Positions 7,438 to 16,188 of a DNA stretch of 62,130 bases are shown here, piece after piece. Made by a program: the position numbers and the translations under genes. Position 1 is the stretch's first letter; each line of letters starts with the position of its first letter. The DNA is from JAVVEG01 sp032251455 (GTDB lineage: Bacteria; Pseudomonadota; Gammaproteobacteria; Pseudomonadales; Pseudohongiellaceae): contig JAVVEG010000018.1 in NCBI GenBank assembly GCA_032251455.1, positions 1 to 62,130 of the forward strand. Direction: 5' to 3'. Below the pieces are notes generated by a model, which had not been told where the DNA came from, did no database searches, and saw only the letters and a list, made by a program, of their open reading frames with translations.

Positions 7438-9771
7438 TTAATTCTTCAAACCTCCATTGCGAACGTTGTCTGCGCCGGCCTGTTCAGGGAGCTTCATGAG
7501 TTCATCAAGCATTGCGTTCACTGCCACCGCCGCATCCGGCCATTGTTTCCAGTTGGCACGAAATCGGTCCAGATCGCGTTGGAATGCCTGTCTGAAGCGT
7601 CTGGTGGAAAACTCCTGATGCATGCCGTCCAGATCCAGAACAACCAGTCTGTCGGCTTGCCAGATAAGATTGGTCCCCTTCATATCGCCATGTACAATCC
7701 GGTACTCATACATCGTTGTGAACAAAGCATGGAACCTGAGCAGTGCAAGCTGCCAAGGGGTGCTGTTTATAGGCGTATTTCCAGGAAATTGCAAGATATC
7801 TGCGCCCTCAACCGCCTCACTCAAGAACCAGGCCTGTCGTCGCAATGGTCCTATTCTGCGCTCTATCATGGCTATCGGAGCTGCGGTACCCACGCCAAGC
7901 ATCTCCAACAGGTGGGCATTGTGCCAGCTGCGCCAAGCGCGACTGGGCCGCAACAATCTGCTCAGGCCATGCAGAAAACTCTTGATGTTATACCGCTTGA
8001 CTACATAGTCACGTCCATCCAGTGAAACTTGGACTACCGTGGAGGAGTTGCCGTTTTTGAGCATACGGCCTGTTGCCATGACCGCATCCGGGTCAGCAAG
8101 GAATTGCCTGAAATCCTCACCATGCTGCTCCCGTCGATAAATGACAAACCTGCTCCATTGCTGGCTGCAGCAATGTGCCGTAGTGTCCCTGCTCAGTTTC
8201 TTGTCGATCAATTGCCAGCGGCGTTGCCGCCAGCTTCTGACCCGCGCACGGAAACTCCTGGCGTCAGAATCTGCCGAAACAGCCCCGCCCAGTGATTTTC
8301 TGCACTCCAGGTACCAAGCCAGCAAACCGGGTATCTGTTGGTCTGCACTAGCAGGGAACTGTGCGAAGAAAAGTGCCAGGTTATCCAGGCAGGTTTTGTC
8401 AGCAGCTGCAATCGACTGGGGCAGCTTCTGTATGTCAGCCGCATCCAGCAAAAATACTCTGTCTTGCTGCAGCAGAAAATTGTTCAGATGAATGTCCTTT
8501 TGAACCAGACCATGATGGTGACAGCTGGCGATCAGAGTCAGCACCTTCTGCAACAATTGCTGCTGCAACTCGGCAGTGGCACTGTCCTGCCAGCGTTGCC
8601 CAAGACCTGCGCTATCGGCAAGATAGTGCAGCAGCAGCACCCCGCCCGCTGGCTGGTGCCGACCAGGTAACAGGGACAGTTCGCCTTCATCCACGAGGGC
8701 AGGAGTCTCTATCCCGGCCTGTTGCAAGGCAGCAATACCCTGTTTTTCTCTTTGCAGATGATAGCGCCAGCGCCCGGGTTCAAAAAACAGTTTCGCCACC
8801 ACCTGTTGATTGCCAACTGCTGTCAGCGCCACCACTCGCTTGCCCGGCAGCACACGAAACACCTGTAGCAAGTCCAGATAGCGCTGCTTGTTCGTGCCCA
8901 GTTTGACCGGAAGTGTCAATGGTGAATCGCCAGTCTGGCTCAAGGCTCTTCCAGAGCTCAAGCGTTTCTGGGTGTCCCCATGGATCCGTCGGTACAGCCC
9001 TTGGGCACGCCGCTCGACCTTGCGCCAGAATCTCCCCTCATCCCTGAATACCTGGGCAAGCGGTTTATCGGTGTATAACCGCATGAACCGTAAAAGATCT
9101 GTGCGTGTCAGTCCAATATCCATTGCTGAAAAATAAAGACCGGCAATATCCTTGATTTTCCAGCGTGTCGACAGTCCGGGATCGATCCGGGCACGATGCA
9201 GATCAATCAATGTGAGCCTAGGTGGTTGACCGGACTCTGTTCTAACATCTTGATGGCGATGCAGCAAAAAATGACAGAGGTAATAATCCCGGTGGCAGAT
9301 TCCAGCCTGATGCATACGCCGGCTGGTGTCCGCTATCTGTCTGAGCAAAGCCAGTTTGTGACTGAAAGCCGGCCGTTTCCTCACCCAGTCGGCACAGTGC
9401 TCTTCCAGACTGACAGTATTTTCCAATGACTCGGTGATAATGAAGGATTGCTGCGTTGCCGGATTGCTGCCTCGTTTGCCATAAGCAGCCAGCGTCATGG
9501 TATCGATACCAATTTCAGTCAATGCGGTCACGGCTTGCCATTCATTTTCAGCACCCAGTACCGGTTTGCGCAATTGCAGCAGATCCTTGCTGATCTCACT
9601 CCAGCCTATGCCTTGGTGAATCTTGGCAAAATACCATTTCCCGGCAAACTCAAAACGAAGCGTTCTTCTTGATTTTACGTTGCGGAACACTTCCCCTTCC
9701 AATTGCATGACCTGAACAAAAACATCCTTTCCTTCCCAGGCCTGGGCAAATTCATCACGCAGAGACAACAT
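7438..9771 (-). CDS. waaP: Three-domain LPS core kinase (WaaP fused to two further LPS kinases)
   Basis: A 777-residue protein built of three consecutive eukaryotic-like/LPS kinase domains. Domain 1 (about 1-265) resembles WaaP, which phosphorylates LPS heptose I: Lys51, catalytic Asp162 (CHRDYYLCHFLL) and metal Asp190 (LIDLHRA). Domain 2 (about 295-500) has Lys327, Asp426 (QKDIHLNNFLL) and Asp443 (FLLDAAD). Domain 3 (about 540-770) has Lys592, Asp696 (HGDMKGTNLIW) and Asp713 (VLDLDGM). All three keep the Lys/Asp/Asp set, so each may be active. In P. aeruginosa waaP is followed by separate kinase genes before the carbamoyltransferase; here they are one reading frame. I start at the second ATG (9771), with GGAG eight bases upstream and alignment to the WaaP N-terminus; the ATG at 9819 has no such support. 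Confidence 0.88.
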   Translation of the reverse strand: MLSLRDEFAQAWEGKDVFVQVMQLEGEVFRNVKSRRTLRFEFAGKWYFAKIHQGIGWSEISKDLLQLRKPVLGAENEWQAVTALTEIGIDTMTLAAYGKRGSNPATQQSFIITESLENTVSLEEHCADWVRKRPAFSHKLALLRQIADTSRRMHQAGICHRDYYLCHFLLHRHQDVRTESGQPPRLTLIDLHRARIDPGLSTRWKIKDIAGLYFSAMDIGLTRTDLLRFMRLYTDKPLAQVFRDEGRFWRKVERRAQGLYRRIHGDTQKRLSSGRALSQTGDSPLTLPVKLGTNKQRYLDLLQVFRVLPGKRVVALTAVGNQQVVAKLFFEPGRWRYHLQREKQGIAALQQAGIETPALVDEGELSLLPGRHQPAGGVLLLHYLADSAGLGQRWQDSATAELQQQLLQKVLTLIASCHHHGLVQKDIHLNNFLLQQDRVFLLDAADIQKLPQSIAAADKTCLDNLALFFAQFPASADQQIPGLLAWYLECRKSLGGAVSADSDARSFRARVRSWRQRRWQLIDKKLSRDTTAHCCSQQWSRFVIYRREQHGEDFRQFLADPDAVMATGRMLKNGNSSTVVQVSLDGRDYVVKRYNIKSFLHGLSRLLRPSRAWRSWHNAHLLEMLGVGTAAPIAMIERRIGPLRRQAWFLSEAVEGADILQFPGNTPINSTPWQLALLRFHALFTTMYEYRIVHGDMKGTNLIWQADRLVVLDLDGMHQEFSTRRFRQAFQRDLDRFRANWKQWPDAAVAVNAMLDELMKLPEQAGADNVRNGGLKN

Positions 9772-10912
9772 CAACCTGTCTCCTTTTTCCCCGTGCATGG
9801 ACAAACGCTTCAATTTCATTCAGTGCATGTTCTTGCATGGCATACAGGTCTTTCTGCTCACCATAGCGCAGGCCATTGTGTGACCACTGGCTTCTTTGTT
9901 CGGATAGCAGCATCTGCGCCAGGCGCTCATTCAGATCCTGCTGTTTGAAAGGTGAAACACAAACCTGTCCCGCGTCTGCCTGGAGTACATGGAAAGCGTA
10001 GCCACAGGTGTCTGTGGTCAAAACCGGAAGCCCGGCAATGATCGCTTCCAGCAGAACATATCCGGCACTCTCACTGTACGCCGGATGCAACAGCAGGTCG
10101 GCCGCCAGCAGATAATCCAGCACGTCATCCCGACCCCCGAGAAACTGACATTGCCCGGCAATGCCAAGACGTTTTGCCAGGCGCTGAAAACGCCCGGGTT
10201 TATCATCGCCTATTATCAGATAATGACACCTGTCTCGTAGCGAAACTGGCAGCGAGGCCAAAGCACGCAGGGAACGATCAACGCCCTTGACCACAAATCC
10301 TGAACCAACCTGCACGACCAATCTGTCAGCCTCGCCAAGCCCCAGTTGTTCTCGCCGCTGAGCACGAACCGCTGCGGCGTTGGCGGGCGGTCGTCGTGCC
10401 AGGGATATCCCAGGTGGCAAATCCACCAGCCGTGGTTCGCAAGCCGGGTAGTAGCTCAGAAACTGCTGTCTCTGCAACGGCGACAGCAACAGGATACGCG
10501 TGTCCTGTTGTTCACCAAATACCGCCCGTTCATACCTTATGAAATGCCGATAACGCGGCATGAAACGATAATAAAAACCCCGTTGCTTCTCTGCCTTGTA
10601 GGCGAAACAGGGGTCCGCTGCAAAATACACATCAAGGCCGGGCATCTTGTTGAACCCGATTACCGCATCAAGCTGTCGCCTTGCCAGCTGATATTGCACC
10701 TGCTCAGTGAATTTACGATACAGACGCAAGCGGGTCATGGCTTTGAGTGGCAGTTGCACCACTTCCACATGCTGTGGCTTCTCACCTTTCCAGGCCAGGG
10801 TAAAAACCGTGACCTGATGACCACGATGGACTGCTTCTTCAACCAGTTTGAGAAAATCCCGTTGCTGACCGCCATGTGGAAACCAGGAGTAAATGAGGAA
10901 GCACAGCTGCAT
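9755..10912 (-). CDS. waaG: LPS core glycosyltransferase WaaG (GT4 family)
   Basis: Adds the first outer-core hexose (glucose or galactosamine) to heptose II of LPS at the cytoplasmic face of the inner membrane. The 385-residue protein shows the GT-B layout of family 4: N-terminal LIYSWFPHGGQQRDFLK, and in the C-terminal half LVVQVGSGFVVKGVDR and the nucleotide-sugar motif HPAYSESAGYVLLEAIIAG. I chose the ATG at 10912, four bases after the waaC stop, because homologues begin at this Met; an ATG eight codons upstream lies inside waaC. Its 3' end overlaps the kinase gene by 17 bases, so the two are translationally linked. Confidence 0.92.
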   Translation of the reverse strand: MQLCFLIYSWFPHGGQQRDFLKLVEEAVHRGHQVTVFTLAWKGEKPQHVEVVQLPLKAMTRLRLYRKFTEQVQYQLARRQLDAVIGFNKMPGLDVYFAADPCFAYKAEKQRGFYYRFMPRYRHFIRYERAVFGEQQDTRILLLSPLQRQQFLSYYPACEPRLVDLPPGISLARRPPANAAAVRAQRREQLGLGEADRLVVQVGSGFVVKGVDRSLRALASLPVSLRDRCHYLIIGDDKPGRFQRLAKRLGIAGQCQFLGGRDDVLDYLLAADLLLHPAYSESAGYVLLEAIIAGLPVLTTDTCGYAFHVLQADAGQVCVSPFKQQDLNERLAQMLLSEQRSQWSHNGLRYGEQKDLYAMQEHALNEIEAFVHARGKRRQVDVVSA

Positions 10913-10916
10913 GCGT

Positions 10917-12071
10917 TCAGCCCACCGTCTTTGCACTGAATTTGCTGGAGGTGATGATGCTACCGGTTTTGTGTTCCATGATCAGTGTTTGCAAAGCCTT
11001 CCACACTGCCGCTGGTGGGTGCACGGAAAAGCAGGGCGGCTGCACTGCAAACTTCTGCGCATCGGCCTGATCAAGAATTGGCTTGCCTGTATAGTGACAA
11101 CGTTTTTTTATGCAGGGTGCACAGGAAAGTGTCGATTGCAGACGGTGTTGATGCCGACCAAAGGTGCCTGATAGCCCAGGATTTGTCGGTCCGTACAAGG
11201 ATATAGTTGGCACTGCCAACGCTGCCGCAAGATGACCCAGGCCGGTATCCACCGCGACCACGCCTTCAGCCTGGGCCATATGTCGGGCCAGCCCGGCAAG
11301 CGTCTGTTTCTGCAGAACGATGGCACCCTCGATACCCTTGGCGATGGCCTTGGCCCGATCCAGCTCCTGTTGATTTCCCCAGGGCATTTTTACCTGATAG
11401 CCTTTTTCCGTAGCCAAGCGCATCAATGCCCGCCAATAGGGCAATGGCCAGTGCTTGGTCTCCCAGGTGGTACCATGCAGGAACAGCAGACTGGGCCGCC
11501 TGTTGTCTTCATTCTCACTGGAATGGTCAATGCCGATACGCGCAAGATCCAGGCCGTAATCCACATCCCCGGCATTGATCAGATTACTTTTGTAAGGGTC
11601 TTCGAACAGGGAATAATTCAATGCCCGTGAAAAAAGCTCCCTGACCCTGTCAACTGCGTGCAAGGTCCTCGGCACAGAGAAAACCCGATTATAAAACAGG
11701 GTCGCCAGCGGCTCCCTGCTGGAGTGATTGTTCATGCCAACCGTAAGCCCCTTGGCCATGCGGCAGAGAATACCGCTTTTGATCAGGCCCTGGGCATCGA
11801 TGATAAGGTCGTAGTGATAACGTTGCAGGTTTTTTCTGAATTCACTTATCTCTCCCTGTCTCAGTGTAGCCAGCGGTTGCCTGCGCCAACGCCGAATGGC
11901 AACGGGAATAACCCGCTCGACTGCTGGATGCCAGGAAGGGATTTCAACAAAATTTTCTTCCACCACCCAATCAAACCGCACTTCCCTGTTGGCCCGGCTG
12001 GCATCGGTGACTGCCGGCAGGGTATGAATAATATCACCCAGGGATGAGGTTTTTACGATTAGCACTCGCAA
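10917..12071 (-). CDS. waaC: LPS heptosyltransferase I
   Basis: Transfers the first L-glycero-D-manno-heptose to Kdo2-lipid A. A GT9 family protein of 384 residues with the N-terminal acceptor loop LIVKTSSLGDIIHTLP and the donor-site region VVAVDTGLGHLAAAL followed by SLYGPTNPG. I propose a TTG start at 12071. Homologues start exactly there, AGGAG lies nine bases upstream, and it is four bases after the waaF stop; the upstream ATG at 12110 would add 13 residues encoded inside waaF. It is followed directly by waaG. Confidence 0.92.
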   Translation of the reverse strand: MRVLIVKTSSLGDIIHTLPAVTDASRANREVRFDWVVEENFVEIPSWHPAVERVIPVAIRRWRRQPLATLRQGEISEFRKNLQRYHYDLIIDAQGLIKSGILCRMAKGLTVGMNNHSSREPLATLFYNRVFSVPRTLHAVDRVRELFSRALNYSLFEDPYKSNLINAGDVDYGLDLARIGIDHSSENEDNRRPSLLFLHGTTWETKHWPLPYWRALMRLATEKGYQVKMPWGNQQELDRAKAIAKGIEGAIVLQKQTLAGLARHMAQAEGVVAVDTGLGHLAAALAVPTISLYGPTNPGLSGTFGRHQHRLQSTLSCAPCIKKRCHYTGKPILDQADAQKFAVQPPCFSVHPPAAVWKALQTLIMEHKTGSIITSSKFSAKTVG

Positions 12072-12075
12072 GGCG

Positions 12076-13221
12076 TTATTCTCCTGAAATTTCCACCGAT
12101 CCGGTTTCAACAGTAGTGCTCTGTAACACCATATCCTGGACGCTCTGCCAGACCCGATCAGCCTGAATATCGGTCAGACACCGCTTGTGCCCCAGCGGAC
12201 AACGTCGCTGAAAACAGGGCCTGCAGGCAATGTCGGTAGTCAGCACCTGTGCCTGCTCGTGCAAGGGCGGCGTAAACGTGGCCGAGCTTGAACCATAGAG
12301 GGCAACCAGGGGTCGCTGCACGGCCGCAGCGATATGCATCAGACCCGAATCATTGCTGACCACCGCGGTAGCACTGGCCAATACATCAACCACTTGATCA
12401 AGCGTGGTTTTGCCCGCCAGGTTGATGCAACCGTGTTGCATGCCAGCCGGCACCAGCTTGACTATTTCCGCAGCGACCTGAGCATCATTCGCTGAACCGG
12501 CAATCAGCACCTGCCAGCCCTGTGCAATTGCCAGTGCGGCCAGCCCCGCATAATGTGTTGCTGGCCATTGCTTGGCATCTCCGAACTCAGCACCCGGACA
12601 CAACACCAGGCGGTTGCCTGGGCCAGAACTGGCGACCCTTGCACCATATGCAGCGGATGATAGCATCTTGGGCACCCCAAGTGCCGCCAGTGTCTTTTCC
12701 ACCCAGGCGGCCTCATTGCGCAGTGCCGGTTTCGGACATGCTGCCGGCACCTTTGCACCCCGAGGCAGGGCAAGTGCAACAAAACGTTGCACCATCAAGG
12801 GCAGGGCCTGACTGTCCAGTGGTCGACTGTCATTGAGCACCAGGGCCCTCATCTCGCCACGCCAGCCAGTACGCAGCGGAATGCTGGCAAAAACCGGCAC
12901 CAGAGCAGATTTGAAAGAATTGGGCAACAGAATTGCCTGATCGTAGCGCCTGGCACGCAAGGCCTTGCCCAGGCGGTAGCGTTCCACGACCGAGAGATCA
13001 CCATGACCAAAGGGCAATTCCAGCGCATTGTCGACCTCTGGCATTCGCGCCAGCAAGGGTTTGCTCCAGGCTGGAGCCAGCACATCCAGCTGCAGCCGTC
13101 CTGCATACTGCTGTTGCAGGGTAATGAACAGAGACTGTGCCATGATCATATCCCCCACCCAGGAGGGTCCGATCACCAGAATCCGCACCGGTTTGAGCTG
13201 TGCCTGCTGAACGTCATTCAT
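12076..13221 (-). CDS. waaF: LPS heptosyltransferase II
   Basis: Adds the second heptose to heptose I of the LPS inner core. A GT9 protein of 381 residues with N-terminal ILVIGPSWVGDMIMAQSLF, the C-terminal donor motif VVSNDSGLMHIAAAV and LVALYGSSS, and a Cys cluster (ACRPCFQRRCPLGHKRC) typical of WaaF. The start is the ATG at 13221, overlapping the end of glnE by eight bases. The open frame extends 78 codons further upstream, but that part is antiparallel in character and lies inside glnE. It is the first LPS gene of the waaF-C-G-P-wapO operon, apparently co-transcribed with glnE. Confidence 0.94.
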   Translation of the reverse strand: MNDVQQAQLKPVRILVIGPSWVGDMIMAQSLFITLQQQYAGRLQLDVLAPAWSKPLLARMPEVDNALELPFGHGDLSVVERYRLGKALRARRYDQAILLPNSFKSALVPVFASIPLRTGWRGEMRALVLNDSRPLDSQALPLMVQRFVALALPRGAKVPAACPKPALRNEAAWVEKTLAALGVPKMLSSAAYGARVASSGPGNRLVLCPGAEFGDAKQWPATHYAGLAALAIAQGWQVLIAGSANDAQVAAEIVKLVPAGMQHGCINLAGKTTLDQVVDVLASATAVVSNDSGLMHIAAAVQRPLVALYGSSSATFTPPLHEQAQVLTTDIACRPCFQRRCPLGHKRCLTDIQADRVWQSVQDMVLQSTTVETGSVEISGE

Positions 13222-16156
13222 TCGCGGTAAACACCTTGCGCCAGATGGCGATGACTCGCGTCCGGTCAGCTTCCAGCTCCTGCAGGCAATCCAGCCTCTC
13301 CTCCTGCTGCAGAGCAAAGCGGTGCAGCGCCGAACGCAAGGCCAGGTAGGCTTCCGCCAGCGCCTTGATATCCTCCTCAGGCAACAGCTGACACTCAGCC
13401 ACCGCGTCCAGAATGCGAATATTGTCAGGCCAGTCCAGCAGTTGCGGGTAGGCATGGGAGTTGGCCAGAACCAGATACTGCACGATAAACTCGATATCGA
13501 CTATGCCACCTTCTCCCTGCTTGATGGCATAGCCAGGTTTGTCCCGTTCTGCTCCGGCCTTCCTGCCCAACTCTTCGCGCATGCGTTGCCGCATGGCAAC
13601 GACTTCCTTTTGCAGTTCAGCTGGCTCTCTTGCAGCGGCCAGAATTTCACTGCGAACGCGGGCAAAGTTGCTCATCAACTCCTGGTTACCTGCCACTGCC
13701 CGGGAACGCACCAGGGCCTGATGTTCCCAGGTCCAGGCCTCATTCTGCTGGTAGTGCTGGAACGATTCCAGGGTGCTGATCAACAACCCGGACTCACCGG
13801 AAGGCCGCAATCGCATGTCAATTTCGTACAGCCGTCCGGAGACCGTGGAGGTGCCCAGCATCATGATGATGCGCTGGGTCAGCCGGGTATAGAATTCCCG
13901 GCTGTTGATCGGTTTCTGCCTGCTGTCGGCTACCGTATTCTCGTTCAGGTCACCCTCATGCAGAAATACCAGGTCGAGATCCGACAGATAACTCAGCTCT
14001 ATGCCCCCCAGTTTGCCGTAGGCAATGACAGCAAAATCCATCTGTCCATGTTCACCCTGCTTATTCACCGGATAACCATGCTTGCGCACTAGAAATTCCC
14101 AACTGAGCCTTACTACCTGTTCCAGAATAACTTCAGCAATGAACGTCAGATAGTCACTGACTTTCATCACCGTCATCTTACCGCTTATCTGCGCCGCAGC
14201 AACCTGAAGAGTATGGGATTGTTTGAAATAACGCAGATATTCCATCTGCTCCTCGAAATCCTCTTCCCCGATGCGCAACAGACGTTGTTGCAGCTCGGCC
14301 TGCAATGCCTTTCGTTCAGGCGGCTCGCTGATGCCACCCAGCAACTCATCCAACAGAACCGGATGCTTGCTGAGAAATTCCGCAATAAATGGACTGCCGG
14401 TACACAGCTGGATCATTTCCCGCAAGGCGCCCGGGTTTTCGATCAACAGTACCAGATAGGCAGTACGGCGGCTGACCGCCTCCACCAGCGTCATTACCCG
14501 GGAAAAACTCTGGCTGGGAGTCTGGGATTCAGCAACTGCCTGTAGCAATACCGGCATGAAGCGATCAAAACGCAACAGACTCTCTGCCGGCAACACCAGG
14601 AAATTGCGGGACTTCCTGAAATCGACGATCTGCCTGAAGGTTTGTTCCGCGGCTTCAAAGCCCTCCTCGGTCAACATGGCCAGGGCCGCCTCTTCCGCAA
14701 GCTCCATTTTCCAGAAGGGCAGCCAGCGCTCTTCTTCCAGATCGTTCAACTCCTCTTCTTCATCACTATGAATAACTGATTTGAAATGCGACATGACTTT
14801 TTTTCTATGCGAATCCAGGGATGTCATCATCTCTTCCCAGTTTGTAAAGCCCAGGGCAAAAGCAATACGCTGCTGCTCCAGCGCAGTTTTGACCAGTAAC
14901 TGGGTTTGCTTGTTCGCCAGTGCCTGCAAACTGTTCTCCAGTTTGCGCAAAAAAAGATAGGCCTGCCACAGTTCATCAAGGTCGTTTTGCGGCAAATAAG
15001 CATGCTCGCCCAGCACAATGAGGGCCTGATGCAGGCTTCTGGTCTGCAAGCTGCTATCCCGACCTCCATGAACAAGTTGGAGCGCCTGCACAATAAATTC
15101 TATCTCGCGAATGCCACCTGGCCCCAATTTGATATCCTGACTCATGCCCCTGCGACGTACCTGTTTATTGATTTGCAGTTTCATCGAGCGCAGTGAGTCA
15201 AAAGTGGAGAAGTCCAGATACCGGCGGTAGACGAAGGGACGCAAGCGGGACAATAGCTCCTTGCCCTGTTGTTGATCACCGGCAACAATTCGCGCCTTGA
15301 TCATGGCGTAGCGTTCCCAGTCACGACCCTGGCTCTGATAATAATTTTCCATCGCATCGAAACTGCAGACCAGTGCGCCTTCACTGCCATAGGGACGCAG
15401 GCGCATATCCACCCGAAAGACAAAACCATCTGGCGTGGTGGCATCCAGGGCATCGATCAGCGCCTGCCCAAGGCGGGTAAAGAACTGTTGATTGCTCAGC
15501 GAGTCAGGCTTGCCCTGCGTTGTTCCGGCCTCAGGATAGGCAAAGACAAGATCAATATCAGAAGACAGGTTCAGCTCATTTGCTCCCAGCTTGCCCATGC
15601 CAATGACAATCAGCGACTGGGGTAAACCACTGCTCTCTCCAACCGGCTCACCCCATTGCGCAGCACACCACTGATGCAACACCCGCAGAGTATTCTGCAG
15701 ACAGGCATCAGCCAGAGCTGACATGTCCGCGCAGGTTTCCATCACCTCAGCCTTGCCACACACATCGCGCCAGATTATGCGCAGCATCTGTTCCTGCTGG
15801 AAATGGCGCAACACCTGTTTCAATCTACTGTCATCGCGCGGGGCTTCTTCTGTCAACAAACCCCCCAGTTGTTCGGCCAACAGGGCGCTGAACTCAGTGC
15901 TGATTGTCTTTTCCAGGGTTTGGCTGTTGAGCAGATTCAGCAGGGCAGCAGGGCGCTGAATGCAAAGATTCGCGGCATAATCACTGGCCGCCCAGACCCG
16001 GGCCAGTTCTTCAGACAGCGTTGCAGACTGCTCGATTTTGGCGACGACTTTGGCGGCAATGTCAGCCAGGGTGGTTTGCGATTGTTCCTGCCAGCGCTGC
16101 CAATAGCGCGTGACGACGGGTTGAACAAGAGTGGGAAGTTGATCGGTATTGAGCAC
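13214..16156 (-). CDS. glnE: Bifunctional glutamine synthetase adenylyltransferase / adenylyl-removing enzyme
   Basis: Controls glutamine synthetase by adenylylating and deadenylylating it in response to PII. The 980 residues match the family length. Two nucleotidyltransferase domains are visible: one with GANELNLSSDIDLVF (Asp200, Asp202) and a second near 710-735 with GKLGGIELSYLSDLDLVF, each followed by a helical GlnD/GlnE-type domain. The start codon is GTG, with AGGA five bases upstream. Its 3' end overlaps waaF, as glnE lies close to waaF in Pseudomonas, so nitrogen regulation and LPS genes share a transcript by position rather than by function. Confidence 0.96.
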   Translation of the reverse strand: MLNTDQLPTLVQPVVTRYWQRWQEQSQTTLADIAAKVVAKIEQSATLSEELARVWAASDYAANLCIQRPAALLNLLNSQTLEKTISTEFSALLAEQLGGLLTEEAPRDDSRLKQVLRHFQQEQMLRIIWRDVCGKAEVMETCADMSALADACLQNTLRVLHQWCAAQWGEPVGESSGLPQSLIVIGMGKLGANELNLSSDIDLVFAYPEAGTTQGKPDSLSNQQFFTRLGQALIDALDATTPDGFVFRVDMRLRPYGSEGALVCSFDAMENYYQSQGRDWERYAMIKARIVAGDQQQGKELLSRLRPFVYRRYLDFSTFDSLRSMKLQINKQVRRRGMSQDIKLGPGGIREIEFIVQALQLVHGGRDSSLQTRSLHQALIVLGEHAYLPQNDLDELWQAYLFLRKLENSLQALANKQTQLLVKTALEQQRIAFALGFTNWEEMMTSLDSHRKKVMSHFKSVIHSDEEEELNDLEEERWLPFWKMELAEEAALAMLTEEGFEAAEQTFRQIVDFRKSRNFLVLPAESLLRFDRFMPVLLQAVAESQTPSQSFSRVMTLVEAVSRRTAYLVLLIENPGALREMIQLCTGSPFIAEFLSKHPVLLDELLGGISEPPERKALQAELQQRLLRIGEEDFEEQMEYLRYFKQSHTLQVAAAQISGKMTVMKVSDYLTFIAEVILEQVVRLSWEFLVRKHGYPVNKQGEHGQMDFAVIAYGKLGGIELSYLSDLDLVFLHEGDLNENTVADSRQKPINSREFYTRLTQRIIMMLGTSTVSGRLYEIDMRLRPSGESGLLISTLESFQHYQQNEAWTWEHQALVRSRAVAGNQELMSNFARVRSEILAAAREPAELQKEVVAMRQRMREELGRKAGAERDKPGYAIKQGEGGIVDIEFIVQYLVLANSHAYPQLLDWPDNIRILDAVAECQLLPEEDIKALAEAYLALRSALHRFALQQEERLDCLQELEADRTRVIAIWRKVFTANE

Positions 16157-16188
16157 GGTAGTCCTGTAGAGTTTAAATGCTGGTAAAA

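Noticed and set aside
12076..13455. N-terminal extension of waaF upstream of 13221
   Set aside because: The first 78 codons lie inside glnE and read as Arg/Cys/Trp-rich shadow protein; homologues begin at the ATG at 13221.
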